Under the pieces are notes generated by a model that was not told the DNA's origin, did no database searches, and worked only from the letters and a program-made list of their open reading frames with translations. Source: Zea mays (taxonomy: Eukaryota > Streptophyta > Magnoliopsida > Poales > Poaceae). From it: a stretch of 64,000 nt of DNA. The stretch covers positions 240,820,588 to 240,884,587 of the forward strand of contig NC_050099.1 of NCBI RefSeq assembly GCF_902167145.1, read 5' to 3'. The position numbers and the translations under genes are program-made. Shown in pieces: positions 32,973 to 44,318 of this stretch. The number at the start of each line of letters is the position of its first letter. The first letter of the stretch is position 1.

Positions 32973-35772
32973 TCAAATTTGAGTAATAAACCTATTTCTG
33001 ATGCTTTGAGCTTCAGTGGGAATATCAACTAAATCTGACGTTGATAGGCTGAAGGTTGGCTTGTTAACCGTTTTTGCATGAGTGCATCCGGCCTTCAAAA
33101 ACACAGCAGTTGTGCCACGAGAAGCTAATAGAGCACAAAAATCCCCGTGCCCAGTTATAACTTCATCGAGAGCTTCAACTTCGTTTTCAATATGCTCGAA
33201 GGCCTTGGGGATATTTTCAGCCGAAGGGGCAATTTCTTCAGAGCTAGCCCCAACCGAGTTGAATATTCCTTTCAGTCAGTTTACACAGCGGGTGGCGAAG
33301 TCCATGCACTTGTTCCGAAGGTCTTTCATAGACTCACGAAGCTTCGTATTTTTCTCAGCTTCGGCTTCAGCCCTTGATTGCAGTTCTTTTATTTCTTGGT
33401 CGAAGCTCTCTGATTTTTTGTTCAAAATTGTTCGAGCATTGACAAGTTCCTCGCTTAATTTGGTGTTCTGAGATTGTGCTTCCGCGAGGGAGCATTCGAT
33501 TGCTTGCAGCAGGAAATCCTTCTTCTCTAAAGAAGCTTCAAGATCTTTTATCTTATTTTCCAAGCCTTCAATTATAATTTCGTTTTTCCTATCTTCGTTA
33601 TCCTGCTGCATTTTCAACGCTTTGCTTAGCAGCATGCTCTGCAACAACAAGTTATAGTCAGAACATTTAATTCACCACAAAGATGATAATAATAACTTAG
33701 TCAAAGGTCTCACCTTGAAGTTGGAATAAAATAAGCTACCAACAATATGTTGCCGTCGGTAGCAGCTGATATCAGTTTCTAGCTTCGGAAAGCCGACACT
33801 ATTCAATAAAGTGCTGACTATCTTCGCCCCGGCGCGGTCGCGGATACATCCTAAGATCTCTCCATCAACCCCGCTGAAAAGCAAAGACCCCGGTTGGTAT
33901 CCACACAACACAGCAAATTCTTTTAGCTCCATTTTTTCTTCTTCAGAAAGCTCTTGACCACCCAGGTGCCGAAGGTTGAAATCTTCTTCGCTCGAAGGAC
34001 CGGTATCAATTTCCCTTTCTTTATCTGGCGCTGTGGCCATGTCCTCCTCTGCAGCCACATCTTTAATTACATCTGATATAACCCTATCAATATCTGGCAT
34101 TGTAGCTTCGGCTTCATCGGTGCCCTTGGCTTCGACAGCAGCTTTAGCTTCGGCACCCGCAGCAGTCACGGTCTTAGCCGCCGAAGCTGAAGGCGGTGTT
34201 CGTTCAATGGCTTGCATCACATTTACTATTCGTCGTTTCTTTTGCTCTTTTATTTTCTCCTCTGCAACCGAAGGCTGTCCTTTCTTCTGTAAAAATTGTG
34301 TCAGTTCTGATCCCAGTGGACTTAGCAGCTTGAAGGGTGGGGAGTCAGTCATTACCTTCAGAATCTCTGCTTCTTCGGCAGCAGAGGGCATCGAAGGAGC
34401 TTCTTCTCCCGCTTTCGGCTCAGAATAAGGCACTATGCTAAGCTTTCGCTTCTTAGAAATTGCCATATTTGGCTCTTGTGTTGTTCTTGGTTTCTTCAAA
34501 ACTTTTTCATCTTCCTTTATCAATCGGGCAGCTTGCCTACTCAGAATGCTGACTATTCTTTTTCTTTTTATCCCTTCGGCCCCTTTGTCGAGCTTCTCAT
34601 AGTCAAGATAATCGAAGTTTAAGGCATCCATAACACGGTTTAGCCTTCGTTTTGGCCGGGTGTCGAAGGCGGCAATCATCAATTGATCTTCTATTTTGGT
34701 ATAATTACCAAGTATTTTGTTGCACATGGTTTCAATCATCTCCAGCCATTCGTTGCAAGGTTTCTTGAATTTTTTTTCAAATTTAAAATGGTAGGGGAGC
34801 CGTATAAGCTCATGCTTCCCCCCCCCCTTCTTTTTTCTTCGGCATCCCCAACCACTGGAAGTTGGAAATGTCTTGTTTGCCAAATATTCTTGTACTAGGT
34901 CACTAGTACTAATTTCGGCAGCTATCACTCTAAACTCAACTTCGGCTACCTGGCATGGGGAGCCAAGTTGCATATGGCACAAGTGCCTAGTCATTCTGAA
35001 GCTTAGTTTCATGGGCTTCATGACCATAGTCATCAATTTCTCCCTTTTCTTCTCGTCAGCTTTCACATAAAACCATTCATTTGTCCACCCGGTTGGCCAT
35101 TTAGTGCGATAGCCAATTATTGGAGCCTTCATATCTTTTCTATATGCAAAGTTGTAACAGCCAAAGTTCTTATGAAGACCATCTGCTCTGGCCTTCGTCT
35201 AATAGTACAGTTCGTGCACCCGGCAAAAAGCTTCGGCATTAGCGTTCATACCCTAGCTTCGGAGAGCCCATATAAAAACATTGAGCCTAACAATAGCATT
35301 AGGTGTCAATTGATGAAGGTATATCTCAAAGTTCTTTAAAACTTCCCCTATCATGTCATTTAAGGAGACCGAAGTCCTGCTCTGAAGAAGCTCTTGAAAA
35401 CGACAACTTCGTCCTCTTTTGGATCCGCAACATTTTCCTCCCCAGCAAACCGGACAAGCTTGCTCTCAGTCTCCCCGAAATAGCCAAGTTTCCTCATCAT
35501 AACCATGTCATCCTCTGTTACAGTAGATTTCCCAAACTCAATGTGGCTAGGCTTTGTTGGGCTCAGAATACTGTTATCTTCTTCATTTTCATCGTCACTT
35601 TCGCCTCCAACTACAATCTATTCAGCTTCGGCATTAGAGGCACCTTCGGCAGCAACTTCCTCTGAAACAACCAGACCCGACCGCTTCACCACTTCTGAAA
35701 TTGGTGCCGTTTCGACAATTTCGGCCTCCTCTCCTTCATGAGATACCTAGCAGTGGATCTTACCCTTGCCAT
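32973..35772 (-). pseudogene. Antisense gene of Tat element C (two exons, own promoter), decayed
   Basis: Opposite in strand to C's gag-pol, between pol and the 3' LTR. ATG is at 35772 (MARVRSTAR) and TGA at 32973-32975. Exon 1 is 33714-35772, the intron 33639-33713 and exon 2 32973-33638; together about 900 codons. Order: an acidic N-terminus, a conserved globular part (KPSHIEFGKSTVTEDDM, YLHQLTPNAIVRLNVFIWAL, GYRTKWPTGWTNEWFYVK, LVQEYLANKTFP), a Lys/Ala/Glu-rich hinge, and a coiled coil at the end of exon 1 and in exon 2. It resembles the family called 'putative gypsy type transposon' (Transposase_28-like) and antisense ORFs reported in Grande/Huck-type elements. Its role is unknown. Breaks: stops at 33276, 35199, 35253 and 35618, and frameshifts near 35350 and 35735. 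Confidence 0.8.
33639..33713 (-). other. Spliceosomal intron in the antisense gene
   Basis: 75 bp on the minus strand. The donor is CAAG|GTGAGACC and the acceptor TTGTTGTTGCAG|AGC, with an AT-rich interior. The phase is 0: the codon before it (Lys of FYSNFK) and after it (Ser of SMLLSKALK) are complete, and both flanks stay in the coiled-coil-forming frame. Read-through instead gives VRPLTK... and a stop. Confidence 0.75.
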
Positions 35773-35925
35773 TTGTGTGTTCAGGTTCTTTGAGCCGAAG
35801 CCGATCTCAGGTGACGAAGCGCTTGCTTGAAAATACAACGCATGAAGCTTCGGCTGTGGCTAAAATTTTTAACAGCACAACGGTGTAATAGCAATGAATG
35901 TCGTGGTACCTCACCAACCCATCTG

Positions 35926-35934
35926 TTTATATAG
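35926..35934 (-). promoter_or_regulatory. TATA box of the antisense gene
   Basis: The minus strand reads CTATATAAA about 155 bp upstream of the ATG at 35772, leaving room for a 5' UTR of 100-130 nt. It lies between the gene and the sense PPT, outside the LTR. Confidence 0.6.
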
Positions 35935-36120
35935 TGTTGTAGGGGGAGAAGGTGAACCACCATACTGCTTACACTAGCTGAGCGGTGGATCGTCCGACGG
36001 TCGGAATATTTTAATCGTTTCCCGGCAACGAGCTCAGGGAAGGTGTTTTTTGGACCTTCGGCATTCTGAAGCCTTCATGTTTTTTGTGGATCGAGCTCGT
36101 TACGAAAAACGATCTAGCAC
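35935..36120. other. Spacer between antisense promoter and PPT of element C
   Basis: Non-coding. It contains GAAGG motifs typical of C and a GATCGAGCTCGTTACGAAAA segment. It is presumably upstream promoter sequence for the antisense gene and 3' UTR for the sense transcript. Confidence 0.5.
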
Positions 36121-36134
36121 CGCGAAGGGGCTAC
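36121..36134 (+). other. Polypurine tract of element C
   Basis: CGCGAAGGGGCTAC directly before the TGTTGGGGG of the 3' LTR. Confidence 0.8.
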
Positions 36135-36772
36135 TGTTGGGGGTCTTCTTCCCCGCCGAAGGTCCTTAAGGCAAAAACACCATCGGCAAGATAATACAAA
36201 GGCATACGCAACATGATGATACGAAATAAAGCCGAAGCTATGGCTGAAGAAGCTTTGGCTTAATATTACGACGAAGCCAAAGGTCGTCACCGACTCAAGG
36301 GAAAAATACTGTTTAGTCCTTGATCACTCGCATTATGATTGTATGTAAATGTCAGGGACATAAATGTAATTGTATTCGGGCTGTGTCCCACGCCTATAAA
36401 TAGATGAATAGTACCCTGTACTGTTCAGGCTGGATTATAATCTCTCTCGCGTCATCTTTGCATTCACACCTTCTGGCGAACCGAAGGTATTATTGTATTA
36501 TGAATATTGTTAATGTTGATTCTTGTCTATGGATATAAATATAAATAAACTGCGAAGATCTAATCATTATTTATAGTATTTAATTTTCTTTCGCATTCTT
36601 ATTTATATTTATGATTATATGCTAAAATGATGAAGGCATGTCCTTCGTGACCTACGTCTGAAGATCATTATATCCGAAAGGAAATAATGCTTTGGAGGAC
36701 GAAGGTCTTTAACTATTAACAATTGTGTTGCCTTGTTCTTGATCTATATCATTTGAGAACAATTGACCAACA
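36135..36772 (+). repeat. Element C 3' LTR
   Basis: 638 bp, the partner of 10631-11271, with about 30 differences counted by eye, many of them C/T or G/A. TATA box at 36395-36402. It is followed by TSD GTGAG at 36773-36777. Confidence 0.92.
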
Positions 36773-36777
36773 GTGAG
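36773..36777. other. Target-site duplication of element C, right copy
   Basis: GTGAG, identical to 10626-10630. Confidence 0.9.
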
Positions 36778-37383
36778 ATCTAATCTAATGTGATATAATC
36801 TAATGTGGTCTACTTAAACAGATTAGTGATACTGGTAGAAGAGATTAGACCCTGCTAGACAGGTGTTAACTTAACTTACTACATTAGACCAACTCAACCA
36901 TGAGCAGAAGAGATAACCCAACCAATAGAGTCATGATGGATTGCATAATCTGTCTATCCCCACCTAACATCAAACAAAATTTTGACCTACATCATGTAGT
37001 CTATCTCATCCACATCTATCTTAACCATATTCCCCAACTCCGATAAAATACACTAACCTTGAATCAATGAGATCAAGATTGGAAAAGAAAAGATCGACAT
37101 CGACAAGGAAGGATATAAGAGTCAAAGCGAATCTTGAGATGAATCAAGATTTAAACATATTGGATAAATTATTTTCCTTGCCATAATCTTTCTTACCTCA
37201 ACCTGTCCAGCTTATATCATACCTAATAAGTAGCTGCATACCTATGCTCTCCTAATCACCCAATATTGACTATAAGAAAAAGAGTGAGACTCTGGATTTT
37301 TGAACCCATTCTAGACGAAAAGCTGAATTACAAACCAATCCTTTTGTATCCCTTTTCTTACAAATCTCGAGGACGAGATTTCT
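36778..37383 (+). other. Element B non-coding internal region, right part
   Basis: AT-rich, beginning ATCTAATCTAATGTGAT, the same repeat type as the left part. No ORF is supportable. It ends with CTCGAGGACGAGATTTCTG, the pre-PPT motif shared with elements A and G. Confidence 0.7.
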
Positions 37384-37400
37384 GTTAAGGGGGTAGGCTT
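37384..37400 (+). other. Polypurine tract of element B
   Basis: GTTAAGGGGGTAGGCTT immediately before the 3' LTR start TGTAAAGCCC. Confidence 0.82.
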
Positions 37401-38499
37401 TGTAAAGCCCAAAATTTGTAAAAAAAATCTACTTTGAGACCTAGGATAGAGTTTTCCAAGATTTAAGTCTTTTATAATAAGGGATTAAATAAAGGACCCT
37501 CATATAATTTAAACCAACCTTTGCCGAATAATGTGTTTAGAGACATTCTCCAAAAGAATTAAGTTTAAGAAATACCTTAATAAATATTATACACTAAATC
37601 TCCTCTTTTAAGTAAATATGAACATATTTTTAATGGAATATACATTCAAGGAAATAATTTTGTGTGTGCATGGTATACTTAAAATATTTGGATACAATAA
37701 ACAAAACTAAACATATGTATGTATTTATGCACATGATGTTGGAGTTTTATTTGCTGGTGTATTTAATCTGGGAAACCTTGAACCTTGAATCAAATTGGAT
37801 TTTTGAATTTGAAACTGGGATAAAACTGAAAATAGAAATTCAGAAAAGAATAAATGGGATGTTGGGCCGACTCCTCCCTTGCCCTTGGCCCACTTCCAGT
37901 TACATGTACCCAGCGCGGCCCAGCAGCCATCACGCATCTCCTTTCTCTGCGCCGTGTGCGCGTTATTTGACCGACGGACGGGGCCCACTCTTCATCCACT
38001 CCTCTCCATGTCGTCACCTCATTGTGGGACCCATCGTGCAGACCAATCTTCTAGCTCCGACCGTTGCGGGTCGTTTGGCAGATCTCACGCTTAGCCCATA
38101 TACCAGCGCTCACGTGGTCTCCACCGCACGGATCCCGTTGTCCGGTGTTAACCCCGCGCGATTCGTGGACCTGCACGCTATCGTGTGGGACCGCCCTGCT
38201 GGAGTCACTTTCTTCGCTACGACCGAATCACGCGCAACAACCCCCGCAATCAAGCAACAAACTCACCGTGATTCGCTCAACGCATGCCGGCCTTGGTTTC
38301 TCCCGCAACAGACCCTCTCAGCTCGGCCTCGCCCCCTCTGACGCATATATAGGTCACTACGAACCCCTGTGCCAATCCAGCAGCCATGGCGTGCAGAGAT
38401 GGAAGGGAGAGAGAGGAATTGGCCTGCCACTCGAATCGTTCGCTGCCGGTGTGTCTTTGGCCTCGAGGTATGGACCCACTATAGTTCTCCATCTGTTGT
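37401..38499 (+). repeat. Element B 3' LTR, first part
   Basis: It matches 5456 to about 6555 of the 5' LTR and is interrupted after ATCTGTTGT by element G. The continuation is 49017-51631. The long open frame at 37664-38341 is a chance ORF: the 5' LTR copy of the same sequence is not open. Confidence 0.9.
38495..38499. other. Target-site duplication of element G, left copy
   Basis: GTTGT, repeated at 49012-49016. The uninterrupted 5' LTR of B has a single CTGTTGTGGTTGC at this place. Confidence 0.93.
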
Positions 38500-41400
38500 T
38501 GTCACACCCGGCTTTAAGGAACAAAGCCATGTGCATCTCATACATGCGCCAAAAAGACAACATATATAATAACAGAGTGTATAGAGATAAATGTCATAAA
38601 ACATCAGAGTATTTATTACATAGCGGAAGACTTATTACAAAATAAAAGAATAAATATAAAACGAACTAAGGATCGTCGGCGCCAATGTCAACTGAGAAAC
38701 GCCACCTAGATCAGATCATACTCCTCGCCTTGTGGCTCCTCCTGAACCACCTGCTCTTCTCCTATGGGGGGGTGTGAGACAGCAAGGGTGAGCTCACACA
38801 TGATCATCGCTCAACAAGTTGTGGGGAATAATGTGACATAAACTCACCAAAGGTGGGAGCTCATGGAGTGTAAGGCTTATCAAAGAGAATGGTTAAAGCT
38901 GAGCATTGCTTTTAATGTTGGTCAAACTTTTATTAGCAATTACTAGATGTAAGTAAATACCAAACCTTAATAAATAATAGAACAAAATTAATAATAAACC
39001 CATGCATATGCAAATGACAAAATTGAATTTAAGTTCCATAATTTAATCATCAGAGAGTCCTGAGCTGCTCATGACCGTGAGCTCGGCTAGTATACCAGTT
39101 TTACACTCTGCAGAGGTTGTACCCTTTACCCACAAGTCATGCTACCCATCTGCCAAGGGTCGCGAATCCCATACACCTCTACCTAGGAAGCGCGGCAGGG
39201 CAACACTACGAGGCCTTTACAAAGTTCCACTAGCTTCCGAAAACCCGCTACAGTTTATAGGAAGTTCCAATGCAGGGTTCTTGGCTGACCGCCATCGCAG
39301 CAAAATCAACCAAGGACCTCCCTACACTGACCACTCCCCTACTGCCCTTGCCCCTTTCGGGTAAGGTAGTCTTCCACTAGCTTTCCTAATTAGTCAGCCA
39401 ATGGCGTCCCATTAAACCCTTGTGGTGGCACGTGTTACTCAAGTTAAGCTCTATGTTCCAATTAACATTAATGATCTCAACATGAACATAAATAGAATAA
39501 CAAAAAGAATTGGAACATAGAGGTAATAAATGATTATCCCAAAACCAGGTAAAGCAATAGCAAACTACCCAAGTGAATCAGGGGTAAACAAGGTAATGAG
39601 ATAAACAATCTAGGGTGACCTATTGGGTCCCATCAAAATTAACCTATGCATGAGTGAATGATAATTAGAGAAAATTATTGGGTAAAAAGTGGTCAAGGGC
39701 ACAACTTGCCTTCAATGAGCTCCTGCTCAGCTACTTCAATCTGCTGCTCACCAAGATCCTCGGTCACGGGCTCTTCTACTCGCCACAATACAAACAAGCA
39801 CAGTATATAGAGGAAATTAACATCACACCAAACATGAAAGCAAAATACACAGTAATATTCTACATACTAAAATAGAATCCTAGGAACATGAATCATAATT
39901 TTTGGAGTTATAGATTTTAAGCTATGGATTTTCAAAGGTTTTATGTGTTTTAAATAGGATTAAGTGTGAGATTAATTTTCTTACTGTTGTCATGATAAAA
40001 TAGGGGCTCTGAGTGATAGAGAATAAAATTATAAAATTTTAGAAACTGGAATGAAGTGATTTGGAGTTAGTATGAATTTTCTATGAATTATTGAAGTTCT
40101 AGCCATTATTTTCCTATTAAAAATCCATTTATAAATTATTTTCTCTGGTTTTATAATGTTCTGGACTGGGCCTCAAATCCAGATAAACCCAGGGGGCTCG
40201 GGGTAAGAATCCAGAGACAGGGAATATCACTGGTGGACGGCGGGTTGAATCTCTAATTACCAGGGGGTTCTTTAACAAAAGTGCCCGCGAAGGGGTATGG
40301 TTGATTCCTGGTCGTCCGATTAAGCGCGGATGGCGCGGATTAGATCTATCCTCGATCGAAACGGTACGCAGTGAAAACCACACGATCCAAGATCAACGGT
40401 ATAGGCCATACATGCAGCGGACTCGCTCTGAGCGGCACGATCGGATCAAACGGCCCAGATCCAATGCCCAACTCGGCCCCACTAAGGCTCACTCGGAGCC
40501 GTTCATCAATAGATGGACGCTCACCCTTCCCCCCAACTCCAATAGCTGAGCGCGGTGGCGCCCAAGCTACACGGCGGCGCATCACCGGCGCAGAAGCGGC
40601 CCAGCGGTCCGAGTGCTAGTTCCACCCCGCGCATGGTGATTCAGAGCGAGATCACAAGGGTGACACAACTCGGTTCTCTGCTAAGGTGATTGATGGAGCA
40701 GAATGCTCCACCCACAATGGCGGACGACGCCGAACCCGAGCCATGGCCGACCATCACCCACATTCAGAAATTCCGCCCCCAATTCGCAACTAACGTATAA
40801 TTTACAGAGAAGAGGAGTGGGCGAACCATACCGAGGGTGTTCTTACCGGAGTTAGGGCGATTGTGATAGGCGAGCGGCAGGGCAAGGCGGAACCGAGGCG
40901 GAGTACCTCTCCGGTGAGAGATTCATAACGCCACCATTGTCCACAGCGCCATTGCTTGCCGGTACCAACTCCGCCACGCTCCAACACCCACCAGCGTGCC
41001 CGAAATCGACCGAGGCACCCCACCGTTAGACGCCCGCGGCGATTCTCTCGTCAACACAAAGCTCAGCGGACACTGCAATGGCGGACGGTTCTAGAAGAGG
41101 TGGAGGGTTGCGGCGCGACTTGGTTTGGGTGGAGGATGATGTGAGGGATGGTTTAATACGGCTGCGCATGGTAGCCAGGTAGAGGGGAAGTGGTTGAGTT
41201 AGAGCATGCGGCGGCGGAGAAGTCGGCCGCGCAGTGCGGACTGATTCGTTTTCGGTTGGAGATGGATCTGGCTTCGGGGGCCCATCGGTCAGTGGCACAG
41301 AGGAGCGCACGCGCGCGATTCGCGGCTGACGGCAGGGTCCCACACGACAGCGATCCGCGGGAACGCGTGATGCGGCGTGAGTATGGACAGCGGGGCCCAC

Positions 41401-41949
41401 AAGTCGGCGCCTGGTTCATGTAGCTGGGCTGTGCGGCATGGAGTTAATGGGCCAAATTGGGATATAAGGCCCAGGTAAGCTTTCTCTTTATTTTTTTTCT
41501 TTTCCTTTTCCTTTCTTTTTATGTTTTATTTTCTGTTTTCTTTTATTCATAATTATTTTGAATCCAATTTTAATTTGAATATAAGTTTCACCTTTGAACC
41601 AAATATACAAGTTCAAACCCTAATGTAGGAATATATTTTTATTTCCTTACCTTTATCTAAGTACTATTTGTTTGCTTCTCTTTTCTAAATTCTAGGATTC
41701 CCTTTTAAATTCTAAATTTACACTTTGGGACTGTAGTAAATTTCTTTTCCCATTATTCTATGTTGTCACAAAATGCACACAAGATAAAATCCAGCATGAT
41801 ACATATTTTAGTAGCTTTTATGTTATTAATTATTTGTTTTTTTTACATAGGGTGTTCACATGTGATGATGCATAAAGGTCAAACCCACGCAAGGAGAAAT
41901 TGTTTCTCTATTGGTATTATTTCTAGCAAATTACAAAGTGAGTGTTACA
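38500..41949 (-). repeat. Element G 3' LTR
   Basis: 3450 bp, nearly identical to 45560-49011. It shares its terminal kilobase (in LTR sense, the 3' end) with the LTR of B, and contains a GC-rich core at about 40300-41450. A minus-strand TATTAAA near 41151-41158 is a possible TATA box. The short ORFs appear identically in both copies and are LTR sequence. Confidence 0.93.
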
Positions 41950-41966
41950 AATCCTACCCCCCTTAA
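41950..41966 (-). other. Polypurine tract of element G
   Basis: The minus strand reads AAGGGGGGTAGGAT directly before the LTR start TGTAACACTC, preceded by CTCGAGGACGAGATT. Confidence 0.85.
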
Positions 41967-41987
41967 AAATAATCTCGTCCTCGAGAT

Positions 41988-42404
41988 TTAAGAAGATCTA
42001 GGGAAAAGGTGGGGAAAATCTATGCGAAGCTCTTCTTCTCTTTCCCAAGTTGCTTCATCTTCACCGTGGTGACTCCATTGGACTTTGCACATCTTTATCA
42101 CCTTATTTCTCGTAACTCGAGTCAAAGTATCCAAAATCTTGATCGGGTACTCCGTGTAAGTCAAATCACCTTGAACACTGAGCTCTTCCATGGGTAACTG
42201 TTCTTCAGGGACACGGAGACACTTCTTTAGTTTAGATACGTGGAACACGTTATGCACATCCGATAGACTATCCGGTAACTCGAGTTGGTATGCCATCTCC
42301 CCAACTCGCCTAAAGATCAAGAATGGTCCAATATAGCGAGGGGACAATTTGCCCTTAACTTTGAATCTCCTCATTCCACGAAGTGGTAACATCTTGAGGT
42401 ACAC
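41988..42404 (-). pseudogene. Element G integrase C-terminus and chromodomain
   Basis: An open frame of 138 codons: GMRRFKVKGKLSPRYIGPF (GPF/Y-like), VHNVFHVSKLKKCLRVPEE, then the chromodomain VIKMCKVQWSHHGEDEATWE with EELRIDFPHLFP, ending before the PPT. It continues the 42456-44318 frame past the stop at the break near 42454 (after RVAQTR). The domain is intact by eye and is the best-preserved chromodomain in the window. Confidence 0.9.
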
Positions 42405-42455
42405 ATAATCTCCTTCTTCAAATTCCAGTGGTCTTCTATTATCAGCATAGCTCTT

Positions 42456-44318
42456 TTACCTGGTCTGAGCCACCCTCAGGTTCTCCCTTATTATACAGAC
42501 TTGTTCTTCTGCCTTTTGAATAAGTTTAGGTCCAAAGAATTGTCTTCCTCTAGTATGATCCAATATAGGAGTCCTGCATTTCCTGCCATACAGAGTCTCG
42601 AACGGTAACATCTTCAGACTGGCCTGATAACTATTATCATATGAAGACTCAGCATAAGGTAGACTCTTGTCCCAACTATTACCATGCTGAAGGGCACAAG
42701 CTCTCAACATGTCTTCCAATTCTTGATTAGTCCTTTCAGTTTGTCCATCAGTCTGAGGTTGGTAGGCCGAACTAAAATTCAACTTCGTATCCATATTCTC
42801 ATGAAAACTTCTCCAAAATCTTGAGGTAAACTGTGAACCTCGATCAGACATGATCTTCTTTGGTACTCCATGTAAACACACAATCCGAGCCATATATAAC
42901 TCTGCTAGCTGAGAACCTTTATATGTAGTCTTCACAAGAACAAAGTGAGCCACTTTAGTCAATCTATCCACAATCACCCATATAGCATCATATCCTTTCT
43001 GGGTGCGAGGCAATCCAGTAATGAAATCCATACCAATCTCTTCCCACTTCCACTCGGGTATCTTCAGTGGATGCAATAGTCCAGCTGGCCTCTGGTGTTC
43101 AGCCTTAACTCTTTGACATACATCGCACATAGCCACATGTGCAGCCACATCTCTTTTCAATCCATACCACCAATACTTCCGTTTCAAATCCTGATACATC
43201 TTGGTACTACCAGGATGAATAGAATAATCCGAGTCATGGGCCTCCTTCAATATAGTCTCACGAAGGCTTTCAATATCAGGAACACACATCATGTCCTTGA
43301 ACCATATGGTGCCTTGCTCATCTTCCGTGAATTCCGGACCTCGACCTTCAGTAATCAGCTCCTTAATCTCTTTTATTTTAGCATCGTCAAGTTGACCTTT
43401 GCGGATTTCTTGCTCCAAAGTAGGTTCCACATCAATAGTAACTCCTTCAGTATGAGCAACTATCCCCAGGTTAAGTCTCCTGAAATCCTCAACAATCTCA
43501 TCGGGTAGCTGGGCAACAATAACTGAATGAACATGCTCCTTTCGACTCAAGGCATCTGCAACCAAATTTGCCTTGCCCGGGTGATAGTGAATCTCCAAAT
43601 CATAATCCTTAATAAGCTCCAACCAACGACGTTGCCTAAGGTTGAGATCCTTCTGAGTGAATATATACTTCAAACTCTTATGGTCCGTATATACTTGGCA
43701 CTTGGTCCCCATGATATAATGTCTCCAAATCTTAAGTGCATGCACAACGGCTGCCAATTCCAAGTCATGAGTGGGGTATTCATGTTTTCGCAACTGATGA
43801 GACGCATAGGCAATCACATGTCCTTCCTGCATGAGCACACATCCTAAGCCTTGGCCACATGCATCACAATAAATATCAAATCCTTTCTGTAAGTCCGGCA
43901 TAACCAATACTGGTGGCGACATTAATCTTTTCTTCAATTGATCAAAGTTGTCTTGACACTTCTCATCCCACTTAAATTCTCTTCCTTTCTCCAAAAGTGA
44001 AGTCATAGGCTTAGCAATCTTAGAAAATCCTTCAATAAATCTTCGATAGTATCCTACGAGCCCCAAGAAACTCCGAATCTCTGTAACTGTAGTGGGTATG
44101 CTCCACACCACTATCTCCTTGACTTTAGCAGGATCCACTGATATCCCTCCATTAGAAATGATATGTCCAAGGAATGACACCTCATCAATCCAGAACTCGC
44201 ATTTACTGTACTTGGCGTAGAGTTGATTATCTTGTAGCTTCTGTAGCACCAATCTCAGATGTTCCTCATGATCACTATCACTCTTGGAATAAATAAAAAT
44301 ATCGTCGATCAAAACCAC
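42456..44318 (-). pseudogene. Element G RT C-terminal half, RNase H and integrase (620 codons open)
   Basis: It starts at the RT catalytic box [11 protein letters not shown], with [18 protein letters not shown] at the thumb. RNase H has [20 protein letters not shown] and [18 protein letters not shown]. The integrase HHCC knuckle is [31 protein letters not shown]. The core retains all three acids: [40 protein letters not shown]. The frame ends at a TAA near 42454, probably a former Gln codon. A frameshift at about 44310-44318 separates it from the RT N-terminal half. This is the longest open pol segment in the window. Confidence 0.92.

Larger units (their letters stand above)
10631..36772 (+). 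mobile_element. Element C: Tat-lineage Ty3/gypsy retrotransposon with an antisense gene, carrying nested insertions
   Basis: The 5' LTR is 641 bp and the 3' LTR 638 bp (TGTTGGGGG...ACCAACA), with TSD GTGAG, a PBS starting TGGCGCC and PPT GCGAAGGGG. Pol order is protease, RT, RNase H, a second RNase H, integrase. The dual RNase H, the short LTR and the antisense ORF before the 3' LTR are hallmarks of the Tat lineage (Grande, Huck and Cinful/Xilon relatives). Gag is missing: protease begins right after the PBS. D, E and F lie within 15202-32966, and a deletion has removed the pol/antisense spacer. By eye the two LTRs differ at roughly 30 positions. Confidence 0.9.

Noticed and set aside
33976..34428. 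Plus-strand 150-codon ORF, Ser/Ala-rich
   Set aside because: It is the reverse shadow of the Ala/Glu-rich hinge of the antisense gene.
37664..38341. 225-codon plus-strand ORF
   Set aside because: It lies wholly in the 3' LTR of B. The equivalent 5' LTR segment (5720-6395) is interrupted, and the translation has no recognisable domain.
40129..41423. Several 60-124 codon ORFs present identically at 40129-41423 and 47238-48484
   Set aside because: They are identical because the two regions are the young LTR pair of element G; overlapping frames on both strands have no recognisable product.
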